Counted from the first letter of the stretch, positions 1 through 8,106 are shown. The stretch is DNA of 48,005 bases from Bacteroidota bacterium (GCA_009909035.1 JAAAOB010000020.1:1-48005); one strand, 5' to 3'. The notes: generated by a model not told the origin, from the sequence alone. A program made the numbers and translations.

Positions 1-1
1 C

Positions 2-527
2 GATGGAATATATTTCATTTTATGGCTCGATATTTAATAGATGCTTACACTTTTCACGAGTTTTCTTGGTTTGCCCGGTTCCAGGGAAGCGGATCAGGCG
101 ACCCGCTCTACGCAGCCCGGCTCGCCGAGCCGAGGGGAAAAATTTGGTCAGTAGAATAGATTTCTATTTACGTGTCGATATTTAATAGGTGCCTACGCCT
201 TTCACGACTTTTCTTGGTTTGCATACGTAGCCCGGCTCGCTGAGCCGAGAGGGAAAGATTTGGTCGATGGAATATATTTCATTTTATGGCTCGATATTTA
301 ATAGATGCCTACACTTTTCACGAGTTTTCTTGGTTTGCCCGGTTCCAGGGAAGCGGGTCAGGCGACCCGCTCTACGTAGCTCGGCTCGCTGAGCTGAGGG
401 GGGAAAGAGTTGTTCAGCGCAATAGATTTCTTTTTACGGTTCGGCAATCAACAAGTGCCTACACCTTTCACAACTTTTCTTGGTTTGGCTGGTTGCAGAA
501 GAAGCGGGTCAGGCGACCCGCTCTACG
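2..527. repeat. Array of four imperfect repeat units with two hairpin modules
   Basis: Units run at about 2-151 (A), 152-264 (B), 265-413 (C) and 414-527 (D). A and C are nearly identical and B resembles D, so the higher-order period is about 263 bp (A+B, then C+D). Shared words are TCGATATTTAATAG, CTTTTCACGAGTTTTCTTGG and the closing GGGGAAA-type segment. Two palindromes recur. Module H1 is AGCGGGTC-AGGC-GACCCGCT at 88-107 (one mismatch), 352-371 and 503-522. Module H2 is CGGCTCG-N-CGAGCCG-like near 118-132, 233-246 and 382-396. H1 is followed by CTACG, which in A and C leads straight into H2. No protein-coding pattern is convincing here. This stretch has no gene upstream of 523 and may continue past the left edge of the window. 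Confidence 0.85.
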
Positions 528-3015
528 GCTCTTCTTTTCTGAAATAAATCACGGCGCCAACAATTGCGGAGCCAAACAAAATCACCGATCCAATTCTGGC
601 CAGCCAGTTTCCGGTGGCAAACCAGGCGGGTTCGAGGACCATCTCAAGCTGATGGTTGCCGGCCGGAATCTGAAACCCGCGCAGCACGTAGTTGGTCCGG
701 ATGATGTCGATCTCCTCGCCGTTTAGCGTGGCTGACCAGCCCGGCGGATACCAGATCTCACTTAGGACCAGAAAGCCGGGTTCATTTCTTGATATATCGA
801 GTGAAATCTGGTTGGCGTTGTACTCCGTCACCGTGACGTCAGAAACGGAGTCCGGGCGCACATTTCCGGATAGTGGTTCTGCAACATAGGCAGTCGATTC
901 AGCATCAAAATCCTCCGAAATCGTTTCAAGTATATCGGTCTGGCGATCCAAAATTTCAACGCTGTCTGCGAACCAGGCTTTGGGCAATGCGTTTTCATTT
1001 TCAATAACTGATCCCTGCTGCCCGCTGTGAATGGTTTGAAACCCGGGAATCGGGATCTCCTGGCGATTTGTGATAAACCTGACGCTCAGCATATTCAGAA
1101 CCCCGGTATTCAGCCCATAAGGCCCGCTGAAGATCGCTTCATCGATGAGGTCCTGGTAGTAGCCAAGTTTGGCACCCGAGTAGCCTCCGATTGTAGGATA
1201 GAAAAACGAGGGAATAGCGTTGTTAAACGGGTTGTCAATCAAAGGAAATGTTCTGTAGGACCAGCCTTCCTCGTGGTAGGCGTTTTCTTCGATCACCCGA
1301 TCAAGCTCCCGTTCTTGTCTTTGTATCACTTGTTCCCTCTCAAGGGAACCGTTAACCAGTGAGTTGTCGCTCAGGTAGCGTTTATCAACCTGAATCATAT
1401 CGAAAGCAAGCAGCAGGCTGAAGGAAGCCAGGGCTGTGGAGGCAGAAATTGTGCGGTTCCCGGCAAACCAGAGAAGGCCGATACCCACAGCAAAGAAGAG
1501 TCCGAAGCGGAGCGTGTCTCCTCGAGCCATCTCTTGGCGTTGCGGGGTTAGTTCGCTGGATATATAGTTGTTGACCGAACGGGTGACGCGCGGATCATCC
1601 ACGGAGACCTGATTTTGCCGCGCAATCTGTTGAGCGATCTGTTCACGTTCGCCTGCTTTCTCAAAAGAGAGGGCTGTAAAACCAATGACGATGAACAATG
1701 TCCCCGCACCGGCCGCGATGTAAACGGCCTGCTTCCACTCATCTGTACGTTTTTTTCCCGCAAGATAAAACTGGTCAACCATCCAGCCGATTCCCATCAC
1801 CGCTACCACCGCAAAACAGAAGACGGTGGTCATCAGCCACATTTCGGGGGCACGAAATTTGTCAAACAGCGGAAAATAGTTGAACATCGGCCCGTTGATC
1901 AATAGAAAATTTTCACCCAGCGAAAAGATCATGGTGGCGATGCCTGGACCCAGAAACACCCATTTGAGTTTATGGCGTGATTTGATCACCCCGATAACAA
2001 AAAACAGAACCACAAGTGCCCCCATATAGTGAGGGCCGCTGGTGACCGATTTGGGGCCCCAGTAGGCGTCGGCTGAGGCACCGCCGTACGAACCCGGTAT
2101 CACCAGCGTCAGTAATTCGCCAATCCCCTGCGACCAGGCAAAGGCGTAGTTTTGAGACAGTCCCTCGGTATTTTCTACCTCGGATCCGCCGCGCATGCTG
2201 TAGGTGCTGTATTCGGCCGTACTCCAGTACAATTGCGCGGTAATTAAAAGCGCAACGACGGCCGCCAATGTTAACCAAGCGGTCTGCTTCGAGAAGGCGC
2301 TAAATGACGATGCTTTATAAGCCCGCACACCATCCGTGATAAAAAGTGTGAGTAGAGGAAAAAGGAAAAAGTAGGTGACCTGTGGATGGTAGGATCGCAG
2401 GTGAAGGGTTAGCGCAAGGCCGAAGGCAAAAAATGCCAGCCACCGGTTAACGTTGGATCGGGTGACCAGAAAATATCCCACGTAGATCCAGGGGATGTAA
2501 ATGTACGCCAGGAATTTGGCATTATGACCCGCCCCGATAATGATGGGAATGTAGGTACTGAAGCCGATGATGATCGATCCAAAAACAGCCGTCAGCGGCC
2601 GGAAGCCGATCAGCAGAAGCATGGTATAGGCGCCGGCGAAGAGGACCCAGTACTCGAGTGCAGGATACATAAAATCGAACACCTTTTTGAGAAGTGTGTC
2701 CAGGTTCCAAACCTGGGGAGGGTGCGAAATCGTGTTAGCGGGCATACCGGAAAACATATTGGAAGCCCAGTGGGCAACCTCGTCGTAGGTTTCCTGATGT
2801 TCAATGATCGATTCGGCACCTGCGCGCCACTGAATCACATCGTGCCCCATATACTGCTGCCCGCCAAGCGTGGAGGCGTTGAACAGAATGAACGGCAGGA
2901 TAAAGAGAAAGCCCAGGCAGATCAGGTGCTTTTTACCGGATGAAAGCCTCTCCCACGGGTTTCTGTTTGCAGTAGGAGGCTGAGATTTTTTCTTTCCTTT
3001 TTTTTGTGCGGCCAT
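523..3015 (-). CDS. YfhO-family multi-pass membrane protein
   Basis: 830-residue integral membrane protein resembling the YfhO family, which is related to GT-C-type glycosyltransferases of the inner membrane. In Gram-positive relatives YfhO proteins glycosylate cell-wall polymers; the substrate here is unknown. The N-terminus is short, cytoplasmic and Lys-rich (residues 2-12), followed by a first membrane segment near 30-47. Many hydrophobic segments follow to about residue 540. A mostly soluble, presumably periplasmic, domain covers about 560-790, and a last membrane helix lies near 803-825 before the tail KEEP. It lies 43 nt downstream of gatC on the same strand, so they are probably co-transcribed. 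Oddly, the last codon and the TAG stop (523-525 on the plus strand) fall in the CTACGG that ends the last repeat unit of the 2-527 array, so the C-terminus may have been set by repeat insertion. Confidence 0.85.
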   Translation of the reverse strand: MAAQKKGKKKSQPPTANRNPWERLSSGKKHLICLGFLFILPFILFNASTLGGQQYMGHDVIQWRAGAESIIEHQETYDEVAHWASNMFSGMPANTISHPPQVWNLDTLLKKVFDFMYPALEYWVLFAGAYTMLLLIGFRPLTAVFGSIIIGFSTYIPIIIGAGHNAKFLAYIYIPWIYVGYFLVTRSNVNRWLAFFAFGLALTLHLRSYHPQVTYFFLFPLLTLFITDGVRAYKASSFSAFSKQTAWLTLAAVVALLITAQLYWSTAEYSTYSMRGGSEVENTEGLSQNYAFAWSQGIGELLTLVIPGSYGGASADAYWGPKSVTSGPHYMGALVVLFFVIGVIKSRHKLKWVFLGPGIATMIFSLGENFLLINGPMFNYFPLFDKFRAPEMWLMTTVFCFAVVAVMGIGWMVDQFYLAGKKRTDEWKQAVYIAAGAGTLFIVIGFTALSFEKAGEREQIAQQIARQNQVSVDDPRVTRSVNNYISSELTPQRQEMARGDTLRFGLFFAVGIGLLWFAGNRTISASTALASFSLLLAFDMIQVDKRYLSDNSLVNGSLEREQVIQRQERELDRVIEENAYHEEGWSYRTFPLIDNPFNNAIPSFFYPTIGGYSGAKLGYYQDLIDEAIFSGPYGLNTGVLNMLSVRFITNRQEIPIPGFQTIHSGQQGSVIENENALPKAWFADSVEILDRQTDILETISEDFDAESTAYVAEPLSGNVRPDSVSDVTVTEYNANQISLDISRNEPGFLVLSEIWYPPGWSATLNGEEIDIIRTNYVLRGFQIPAGNHQLEMVLEPAWFATGNWLARIGSVILFGSAIVGAVIYFRKEEP

Positions 3016-3058
3016 TCAGATGTATTTAAAAGGGGAGTATCGGATAAGAAACTATGAA

Positions 3059-3346
3059 TTACTCTATGACGCGTGGAACACGGAAATAATCGGAATCGGC
3101 ATCAGGCGCATTTTTAAGAGCGTCATCGTGCGATATCGGCTCCTTCGCCTCATCCTTCCGGAGGTTGGTTGGCTGATCGGTCACGTGCTCCAGCGGCTCC
3201 ACATCGGATGTATCGAGCTGCTCAAGTTTATCAATATAGCCCAGAATTTTATTCATATCCTGTTTGAGTCCCTCAGCTTGTTCGTCTTCAAGCTGTAGCC
3301 TGGCCAGGTGGGCCATATACTGTACATCTTCTTTTGTGACTGACAT
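3059..3346 (-). CDS. gatC: Asp/Glu-tRNA amidotransferase subunit C
   Basis: 95-residue GatC, the small stabilising subunit of the GatCAB amidotransferase, which converts Glu-tRNA(Gln) and Asp-tRNA(Asn) to their amide forms. Length is typical. Family marks are the N-terminal VTKEDVQYMAHLARLQL helix, the central GYIDKLEQLDTSDVEP segment with VEPL, and the late LRKDE and C-terminal YFRVPRVIE. The gatA and gatB genes are not in the window, so the subunits are encoded apart. It sits upstream of the yfhO-family gene on the same strand. No strong Shine-Dalgarno site precedes the ATG. Confidence 0.93.
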   Translation of the reverse strand: MSVTKEDVQYMAHLARLQLEDEQAEGLKQDMNKILGYIDKLEQLDTSDVEPLEHVTDQPTNLRKDEAKEPISHDDALKNAPDADSDYFRVPRVIE

Positions 3347-3374
3347 AAAGTTGTTTGTTGGTTTTTTCAGTTAA

Positions 3375-3578
3375 TCATAAGAGTGATAAAGTAACAAATT
3401 CCGCGCAAAAGGATAAGCAGGAGGGGCGATTTGATTTGAAAGCTGAATGGACCCGGTAGCCAAGACAGCCGGCGATTATAAAGGCTTCAGACAGTAATGC
3501 AGAGATCATTATAATGCTTGAGGATTCGATGAGATTTAAAACCTTCATCGTAATCGATGTTGCCTTTTGCGGTTTCAT
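3375..3578 (-). CDS. Possible small membrane protein, unrecognised
   Basis: 67-codon open frame ending 28 nt upstream of gatC on the same strand. An AAAAGGTG sequence lies about 5 nt before its ATG, one of the better ribosome-binding sites in the window. The product would have a Ser/Ile/Leu-rich hydrophobic stretch at about residues 17-41, which could be one membrane helix, and a basic patch after it (RVHSAFKSNR). I recognise no family. It could be a real leader gene of the gatC-yfhO unit, or a chance frame in a gap of about 280 bp. The favourable points are the binding site and orientation; the lack of homology I can name argues against. Confidence 0.28.
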   Translation of the reverse strand: MKPQKATSITMKVLNLIESSSIIMISALLSEAFIIAGCLGYRVHSAFKSNRPSCLSFCAEFVTLSLL

Positions 3579-3629
3579 TTTTCACCTTTTGTTGAGTAGA
3601 GATCTCTATTCAGAAACTTTTTAACCATC

Positions 3630-4115
3630 ATGCTTATTGGAATCTGTTCCGACTCACACGATCACGTAGAAAATATTACAAAAGCTGTGGCTGTTTTTAA
3701 GGAGAGACAAGCGGAGATGGTGATCCATGCCGGCGACTACTGCAGCCCGTTTACCATTCCGTTGTTTGAGGGAGTGCCGCTTCACGGTATTTTTGGCAAC
3801 AACGACGGGGACAAATACCTGTTAATGAAAAAATTTGATGAGATCGGGGGCACACTGCACGGCGGATTTTTTAGCTTTGATGCAGACAAACAGACAGTGG
3901 CCGTTTATCACGGAACCTATCCCGAAATTACGGAGAGCCTTGAAAAATCGGGTCTCTATGATGTGGTGATATCGGGCCACACACACCAGGCGGATGTGGA
4001 GACCGCGGGAGAGACAATCTCGATTAATCCCGGCAGCGTCAACGGGTTCGACCAGGATGCCATGATTGCATTTTACGATACAGAAACCCGGAATGTGGAG
4101 TTTGTTGAGCTTTGA
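3630..4115 (+). CDS. YfcE/MJ0936-family metallophosphoesterase
   Basis: 161-residue single-domain calcineurin-like phosphoesterase of the YfcE/MJ0936 type, a cytoplasmic phosphodiesterase with two metal ions and no firmly known natural substrate. All metal-ligand motifs are visible: D8 and H10 in SDSHDH, D36 in AGDYC, N58 in GNNDG, H94 in YHGT, and H117/H119 in GHTH. The NPGSV motif near 133-137 is also typical. Length fits the family. It stands alone on the plus strand between two minus-strand genes. No clear Shine-Dalgarno site precedes the ATG. Confidence 0.9.
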   Translation: MLIGICSDSHDHVENITKAVAVFKERQAEMVIHAGDYCSPFTIPLFEGVPLHGIFGNNDGDKYLLMKKFDEIGGTLHGGFFSFDADKQTVAVYHGTYPEITESLEKSGLYDVVISGHTHQADVETAGETISINPGSVNGFDQDAMIAFYDTETRNVEFVEL

Positions 4116-4194
4116 GGGAGTATATAGAGTGGATTCGATATAAAACTTATTGTAGCGTGTCTTAATATTCAGCGCCGCTTATCGAACTCATGGT

Positions 4195-4233
4195 AAAAAA
4201 GACGGCAGGCTGATGGGACGTGAGGCCTGCCGT
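4195..4233 (-). terminator. Intrinsic terminator of the isocitrate dehydrogenase gene
   Basis: On the minus strand a 9-bp stem ACGGCAGGC/GCCTGCCGT (plus-strand arms 4202-4210 and 4225-4233) with a 14-nt loop is followed by CTTTTTT. It begins about 30 nt past the stop codon at 4265. Confidence 0.85.
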
Positions 4234-4264
4234 GAATGTTGAATTCAATCTTGTGATAGCGGAC

Positions 4265-5275
4265 TTAGTTCGTCAAAATTCTACAGACCGCATCCGTAAA
4301 GCTTGAGGTTGTCCCTTCACCGCCGATATCCGGCGTACAAACCGGCTTGTAATCTTGAAGGACGGCATAAACAGCCGAACGGATTCGCTCAGCAGCGTGA
4401 TGTTGATCCAGGTATTCCAGCATCATCAACGCGGAGAAAAGCAGGGCGATCGGGTTGGCTTTGTTTTGGCCGGCAATATCGGGTGCTGAGCCGTGGACCG
4501 CCTCAAACATCGCGGCATCATCGCCAATATTGGCTGCGCCGGTTACTCCCAATCCGCCAACAAGGCCGGAGGCGAGATCGGAAAGGATATCGCCAAACAA
4601 GTTGGTGGTGACAATCACATCAAACTGGCCCGGGTCCAATACCATCTGCATGGCCATGTTGTCTACGATTAGGTCCTGGAATTCGATGTCCGGGTAGTTC
4701 TGAGCCACACGTTTGCCCACGTTCAGAAAAAGTCCGGTGGTGAGTTTCAAAATATTGGCTTTGTGGACCAGCGTTACTTTCTTGCGTCCCCGTTTTTTGG
4801 CGTACTCAAATGCCGCGGTGATGATCTTCTCACTGGCGCCTTCCGTTACAACAGCAATACTTTCGGCATGCTTCTCTTCATCATCCACCCAGTGCTCTTT
4901 GCCGATGTAGAGGCCTTGTGTGTTTTCGCGAAACATGACCATATCAACGCCGCGGAAATTACTGTCCACGTTGGGGACCGATTTCGCGGGACGAATATTG
5001 CTGTAGAGGTCGAATTTCTGGCGAAGAGCTACATTTATCGATCGGAATCCGGCGCCAACGGGGGTCGTCAGGGGTCCCTTTAAAACGATCCGGTGCTTTT
5101 TAATGGCTTCGATCGTTTCATCGGGGAGCGGGTTGCCGGTTTCATCAAAAACGGCTTCGCCCGCCCGTGCATCAACCCAGTTGATCTCTACACGTGCGGC
5201 TTCCAGGATACGGGATACCGCGTTGGTAATTTCAGGGCCAATTCCATCTCCGGATACTCTTACAATAGTGTGCAT
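4265..5275 (-). CDS. NAD-type isocitrate dehydrogenase (decarboxylating)
   Basis: 336-residue beta-decarboxylating dehydrogenase, called isocitrate dehydrogenase: isocitrate to 2-oxoglutarate and CO2 in the TCA cycle. Substrate residues are S79 and N81 (SINVALR), R85, R95 (NIRP), R116 (FRENT), Y123 and K172; Mg ligands are D205, D229 and D233. The cofactor loop HGSAPDIAGQNKANP (261-275) has Asp at 266, which suggests NAD rather than NADP. The short length is like the NAD-type or isopropylmalate/homoisocitrate branch, so homoisocitrate or isopropylmalate dehydrogenase is the main alternative. The S-x-N substrate motif and the aconitase gene 3 kb away favour isocitrate. It has its own terminator and is divergent from tag across 148 bp. 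Confidence 0.82.
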   Translation of the reverse strand: MHTIVRVSGDGIGPEITNAVSRILEAARVEINWVDARAGEAVFDETGNPLPDETIEAIKKHRIVLKGPLTTPVGAGFRSINVALRQKFDLYSNIRPAKSVPNVDSNFRGVDMVMFRENTQGLYIGKEHWVDDEEKHAESIAVVTEGASEKIITAAFEYAKKRGRKKVTLVHKANILKLTTGLFLNVGKRVAQNYPDIEFQDLIVDNMAMQMVLDPGQFDVIVTTNLFGDILSDLASGLVGGLGVTGAANIGDDAAMFEAVHGSAPDIAGQNKANPIALLFSALMMLEYLDQHHAAERIRSAVYAVLQDYKPVCTPDIGGEGTTSSFTDAVCRILTN

Positions 5276-5423
5276 ATTTGATGCTTTTGAATTAAATAGT
5301 TGAATGTGAGTGGATTTTGTCGGAAGATAAGGAATTGAAGATTTAATGTTTGAGAAGTGTTGGCGGAAATATTCGATACCGGAGAAATCTCATAATAAAA
5401 CCATTTTTACGTAAGCTAAACTC

Positions 5424-5990
5424 ATGGATAACAAACCAAGATGCGACTGGGCCACTCATTCAGAACTTGAAAAAGAGTATCACGATACCGAATGGGGTGT
5501 TCCCAATACTGATGATCGTCACCTGTTCGAAATGCTGATCCTGGAGGGAGCACAGGCGGGCCTGAGCTGGCTTACCGTGCTGAAAAAGCGTGTGCACTAC
5601 CGAGAGGCCTTTGATCATTTCGACCCGGAGAAAGTCGCCCGGTACGATGAAGCCAAGAGAGCCGAACTGCTGTCCAATCCCGGAATCATCAGGAACCGCC
5701 TGAAAGTGGATGCGGCCATACAGAATGCAAAAGTGTACCTCGAGATTGTGGAAAAGCACGGCTCCTTCAGCCAGTATATCTGGAGTTTTGTGGATGCAGA
5801 TCCGATCGTCAATCATTTTGAAGCTATGAACCAGGTTCCCGCGGAAACGGAGATCTCCCGCAAGATGAGCAAGCAGATGAAGAAAGATGGATTTAAATTC
5901 GTAGGCCCGACCATCTGCTACGCCTACATGCAGTCCGTAGGAATGGTAAACGACCACCTGACGGGATGCTTTCGCCATGATGAGGTTTGA
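5424..5990 (+). CDS. tag: DNA-3-methyladenine glycosylase I
   Basis: 188-residue Tag glycosylase, which removes 3-methyladenine from alkylated DNA as the first step of base excision repair. Length matches the family. The zinc-binding set at the two ends is visible as C7, H20, H178 and C182. Other family marks are YHDTEWG (19-25), LEGAQAGLSW and GFKFVGPTICYAYMQSVGMVNDH near the C-terminus. It is a single plus-strand gene; the 148-bp gap to the divergent isocitrate dehydrogenase gene must hold both promoters. Nothing in the sequence shows adaptive-response regulation. Confidence 0.95.
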   Translation: MDNKPRCDWATHSELEKEYHDTEWGVPNTDDRHLFEMLILEGAQAGLSWLTVLKKRVHYREAFDHFDPEKVARYDEAKRAELLSNPGIIRNRLKVDAAIQNAKVYLEIVEKHGSFSQYIWSFVDADPIVNHFEAMNQVPAETEISRKMSKQMKKDGFKFVGPTICYAYMQSVGMVNDHLTGCFRHDEV

Positions 5991-5994
5991 CCTT

Positions 5995-6165
5995 CAACCT
6001 GACAGCACCCACCGGATCTGTCAGCGTTGAAAGAGATTGTTGACTTGACATGAAACCCTGAAATAGGGTAGCGGTTGTGCCCCGACGCTGTCAGAATCCG
6101 GAACCCCGCCGGAATGCTGACAGGTCTCTCGCCTCGTCGGACGATTGGTTTTTTCGTCCGACGAG
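5995..6165. repeat. Cluster of palindromes: two CTGACAG hairpins and one GTCGGACGA hairpin
   Basis: The left part of the 402-bp gene-free gap 5991-6392. Hairpin one pairs CAAC-CTGACAG (5995-6005) with CTGTCAG-C-GTTG (6018-6029). Hairpin two pairs CTGTCAG (6088-6094) with CTGACAG (6117-6123) and has an inner TCCGG/CCGGA stem. The third, at 6133-6165, has arms CTCGTCGGACGA and TCGTCCGACGAG. It is an inverted copy of an element found twice downstream of smc (19676-19707 and 19819-19850), including the flanking AGTCCTTTAA. Confidence 0.8.
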
Positions 6166-6217
6166 TCCTTTAACCTGACCGCCGCACAGGTGCTGCTCCA
6201 GCGGTAAACCCACCTAC

Positions 6218-6362
6218 GTAAATCGAAGCTCCCGCTTCGATTATTCTGTAACAAGCCGGATTTAGATGATGAGGAAATCTTTGTTAAAGATCCATTTCGC
6301 AGTTGATTACCTATCATCAATTTATAACGAATCCTGCCAGGCGGGGACGTCCGACCTACGGT
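6218..6362 (+). repeat. Direct repeat, left copy flanking the toxin-antitoxin pair
   Basis: Starts GTAAATCG with the palindrome AATCGAAGC-TCCC-GCTTCGATT (6221-6242) and ends near GACCTACGG. Four landmarks occur in the same order as in the right copy (7111-7268): the palindrome, GTTAAAGA (offset 65 here, 66 there), AATCCTG (112, 114) and GACCTAC (135, 148). Similarity between landmarks is weak, so this is an old or composite repeat. Between 6363 and 6392 I see only AT-rich sequence. Confidence 0.7.
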
Positions 6363-6392
6363 ACACTTCTTCCTACTCCAAATGATCTAATA

Positions 6393-6767
6393 TCAAACCG
6401 CTAAAAAATCCAGCCCCTGATATTTTTGAATAACCCGGTCTTTGGTAATAAATGTGAATCCCTCCGTTTTGGCCTGGGCGATCTGAATTCTGTCAAATGG
6501 ATCCGCATGATGATCTTCCAATCCCTCAAGTGCCATAACGTGAGTTAATTTTATATCCAAAACGCTGAACTTTTCGTCTGAAAGTTGTTGATCTATCCTG
6601 CCCGGTATCGTTAGTTTTCCAATTCTCTGCTTAATCACCATCTCCCAAACAACGGCGCTGCTGACCCAAACCGGTTCAAGTTTTAAGATTTGACGGACAT
6701 CGGATCCGAGTTTAGGATCATCCATCAGCCACCAAAGCAGAATATGGGTGTCCATCAGGTAATTCAA
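6393..6767 (-). CDS. vapC: PIN-domain ribonuclease toxin, VapC family
   Basis: 124-residue PIN-domain protein, the toxin of a type II toxin-antitoxin pair; such toxins cleave RNA with an acidic metal site. Acidic residues expected in the active site are D6 (MDTHILLWW), E42 (VVWEMVIK), D89/D92 (DPFDRIQIAQA) and D110 near ITKD. The start chosen is TTG at 6765-6767, giving the usual MNYLMDTH opening. It overlaps the antitoxin stop as TTGA, so translation is probably coupled. An internal ATG at Met5 (6753-6755) is the alternative. Length and motifs look intact. Confidence 0.88.
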   Translation of the reverse strand: MNYLMDTHILLWWLMDDPKLGSDVRQILKLEPVWVSSAVVWEMVIKQRIGKLTIPGRIDQQLSDEKFSVLDIKLTHVMALEGLEDHHADPFDRIQIAQAKTEGFTFITKDRVIQKYQGLDFLAV

Positions 6768-7000
6768 TCCAATTCACCCTTGAATGGTTTTTCAATCTCT
6801 TCAGGCAATTCATCAAAGTCTTCAGCGATCCACACCTTGCCCTTCCAGCTCCCCGGTGTTCGTTTTTCTACCGGACGATACGGCTCCAGGCGCACCAGTG
6901 GCTTCCCATACTTTGCAATGATGATTTCTTCACCGTCCAAAACTTTTTCAATCAATTTTGACAGATGCGTTTTGGCATTATGAATGTTGACTTTTTCCAT
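6764..7000 (-). CDS. Phd/YefM-family antitoxin
   Basis: 78-residue antitoxin of the Phd/YefM type, located just before the PIN toxin and overlapping it by 4 nt. The N-terminal half (MEKVNIHNAKTHLSKLIEKV through IIIAKYGKPLVRLEPY) is the DNA-binding, dimerising domain of the family; such proteins usually repress their own promoter. The acidic, less ordered C-terminal third, with EDFDELPEEIEK, is the expected toxin-wrapping part. A TAGTTTAACTAAACTA inverted repeat lies directly upstream (about 7010-7027) and could be the operator. The pair sits between related direct repeats, suggesting it is an acquired module. Confidence 0.9.
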   Translation of the reverse strand: MEKVNIHNAKTHLSKLIEKVLDGEEIIIAKYGKPLVRLEPYRPVEKRTPGSWKGKVWIAEDFDELPEEIEKPFKGELD

Positions 7001-7009
7001 GAATCAATT

Positions 7010-7028
7010 GTTAGTTTAACTAAACTAA
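7010..7028. promoter_or_regulatory. Candidate antitoxin operator (inverted repeat)
   Basis: TTAGTTTAACTAAACTAAG just upstream of the antitoxin ATG contains TTAGTTTA and TAAACTAA arms. Position and symmetry fit autoregulation by a Phd/YefM antitoxin. This is inference only. Confidence 0.4.
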
Positions 7029-7063
7029 GTTTAATAAATAACGGTCAATGAGACAAAAGATTT

Positions 7064-7110
7064 GTAGATCGAAGCTCCCGCTTCGATTATTTTGAAGCAA
7101 GCAAGAATTT
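7064..7110 (+). repeat. Middle, partial copy of the toxin-antitoxin flanking repeat
   Basis: Palindrome ATCGAAGC-TCCC-GCTTCGAT (7068-7087) followed by TATTTTGAAGCAAGCAAG, which resembles the left copy after its palindrome (TATTCTGTAACAAGCCGG). It stops where the third copy begins, so the right side carries one partial and one full-length unit. Confidence 0.7.
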
Positions 7111-7268
7111 GTAAATCGAAGCTCCTGCTTCGATTATTGTATTTGCAGCTTTTCGTCAATTACGAACCACATCGTTGTTAAAGAGCCATACCCTACATTT
7201 GACTCAACTCTTTAGTTCACTACCAATCCTGTCGAAGCAGTCCCGAAGGCTTTCGGGAGACCTACTTT
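7111..7268 (+). repeat. Direct repeat, right copy flanking the toxin-antitoxin pair
   Basis: Palindrome AATCGAAGC-TCCT-GCTTCGATT (7114-7135), then GTTAAAGAGCCA, AATCCTGTC and GACCTAC in the order seen in the left copy. It also holds the palindrome TCCCGAAGGCTTTCGGGA (7241-7258), which the left copy lacks and which accounts for its greater length. That palindrome recurs at 8175-8192 and, altered, in the tRNA-Thr copy at 47425-47441. Confidence 0.7.
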
Positions 7269-7269
7269 T

Positions 7270-8106
7270 TTACTCAAACAAAATCGTTTTGTGCCTGTAA
7301 ATGAAGACTTTTTCTTCCAGGACCAGTTTCAGGGCGCGGCTGAGGACATTTTTCTCCACATCCTGCCCGGCCTGTGCCATCCCTTTCGCCGTGTAGGTGT
7401 GGTTCACCGGCAGTACGTCCTGCGCGATAATGGGGCCCTCATCCAGATCTTCGGTGACAAAATGGGCCGTCGCCCCGATGATCTTCACGCCGCGGTCGTA
7501 CGCCTGCCGGTAGGGTGAGGCGCCGACAAATGCGGGCAAAAACGAATGGTGAATGTTGACAATCCGGTTGGGAAACTGCTCTACAAAACCGGGCGTGAAA
7601 ATCCTCATATATTTGGCCAGCACCAGGTAATCGGGGGCATACGGGTTGATCTGTTTTAATACCTTTTCTTCATGCTCTTCGCGGCTCGCACCCGCCACCG
7701 GCACATGATGAAACGGGATGTTGAACGACTCCGCCAGCGGCCGAAGTTCATCGTGGTTGCTGATCACCGCTTTCACATCTGATGGCAATACCCCATAGGC
7801 GTTTTTCAGCAGGATCTCGCCAAGACAGTGCGGCTCCTTTGTTGCCAGAATCACGACCGGACGCTTTTTCATGGTGGCCACCCGAAGGTTCGCCTTTTCG
7901 GGCAGCACGTTATTCAGATTCTCCTCAATCTCTTGACTCCAGCCGTTCCCCTCCACCACGGTACGCATAAAAAACATGCCGGCATCCGGTTCCACAAATT
8001 CCTGGTTGCTTACCACGTTCAGGTTATGGTTGTAGATCACCTTGGTGATGTTATAGATCAGCCCTTTCTCATCGGGGCAGTCAATTAGAAGAATCCGGTC
8101 CGGCAT
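7270..8106 (-). CDS. purU: Formyltetrahydrofolate deformylase
   Basis: 278-residue PurU, which hydrolyses 10-formyl-THF to formate and THF and so balances the one-carbon pool. An N-terminal ACT domain (about 1-80, starting RILLIDCPDEKGLIYNIT) is followed by the formyl-transferase-like catalytic domain (about 84-278). The catalytic Asn-His-Asp set is visible as N184 and H186 (NIHHSFLP) and D222 (DLDEGPI). Length is normal. It is transcribed alone on the minus strand between two repeat-rich gaps. Confidence 0.95.
   Translation of the reverse strand: MPDRILLIDCPDEKGLIYNITKVIYNHNLNVVSNQEFVEPDAGMFFMRTVVEGNGWSQEIEENLNNVLPEKANLRVATMKKRPVVILATKEPHCLGEILLKNAYGVLPSDVKAVISNHDELRPLAESFNIPFHHVPVAGASREEHEEKVLKQINPYAPDYLVLAKYMRIFTPGFVEQFPNRIVNIHHSFLPAFVGASPYRQAYDRGVKIIGATAHFVTEDLDEGPIIAQDVLPVNHTYTAKGMAQAGQDVEKNVLSRALKLVLEEKVFIYRHKTILFE

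Noticed and set aside
2-527. CRISPR-like array
   Set aside because: Units are 110-150 bp, differ from each other and have no short identical repeats with unique spacers; no cas gene is present.
286-726. Open frame across the repeats
   Set aside because: It reads through repeat units and then antisense to the yfhO-family gene; it has no family resemblance.
6021-6320. Minus-strand open frame in the tag-vapC gap
   Set aside because: It lies entirely in palindromic repeats and translates the hairpin arms.
7241-7258. TCCCGAAGGCTTTCGGGA as purU terminator
   Set aside because: On the minus strand no T-run follows it; the T-rich stretch lies on the other side. It is better read as a repeat module.
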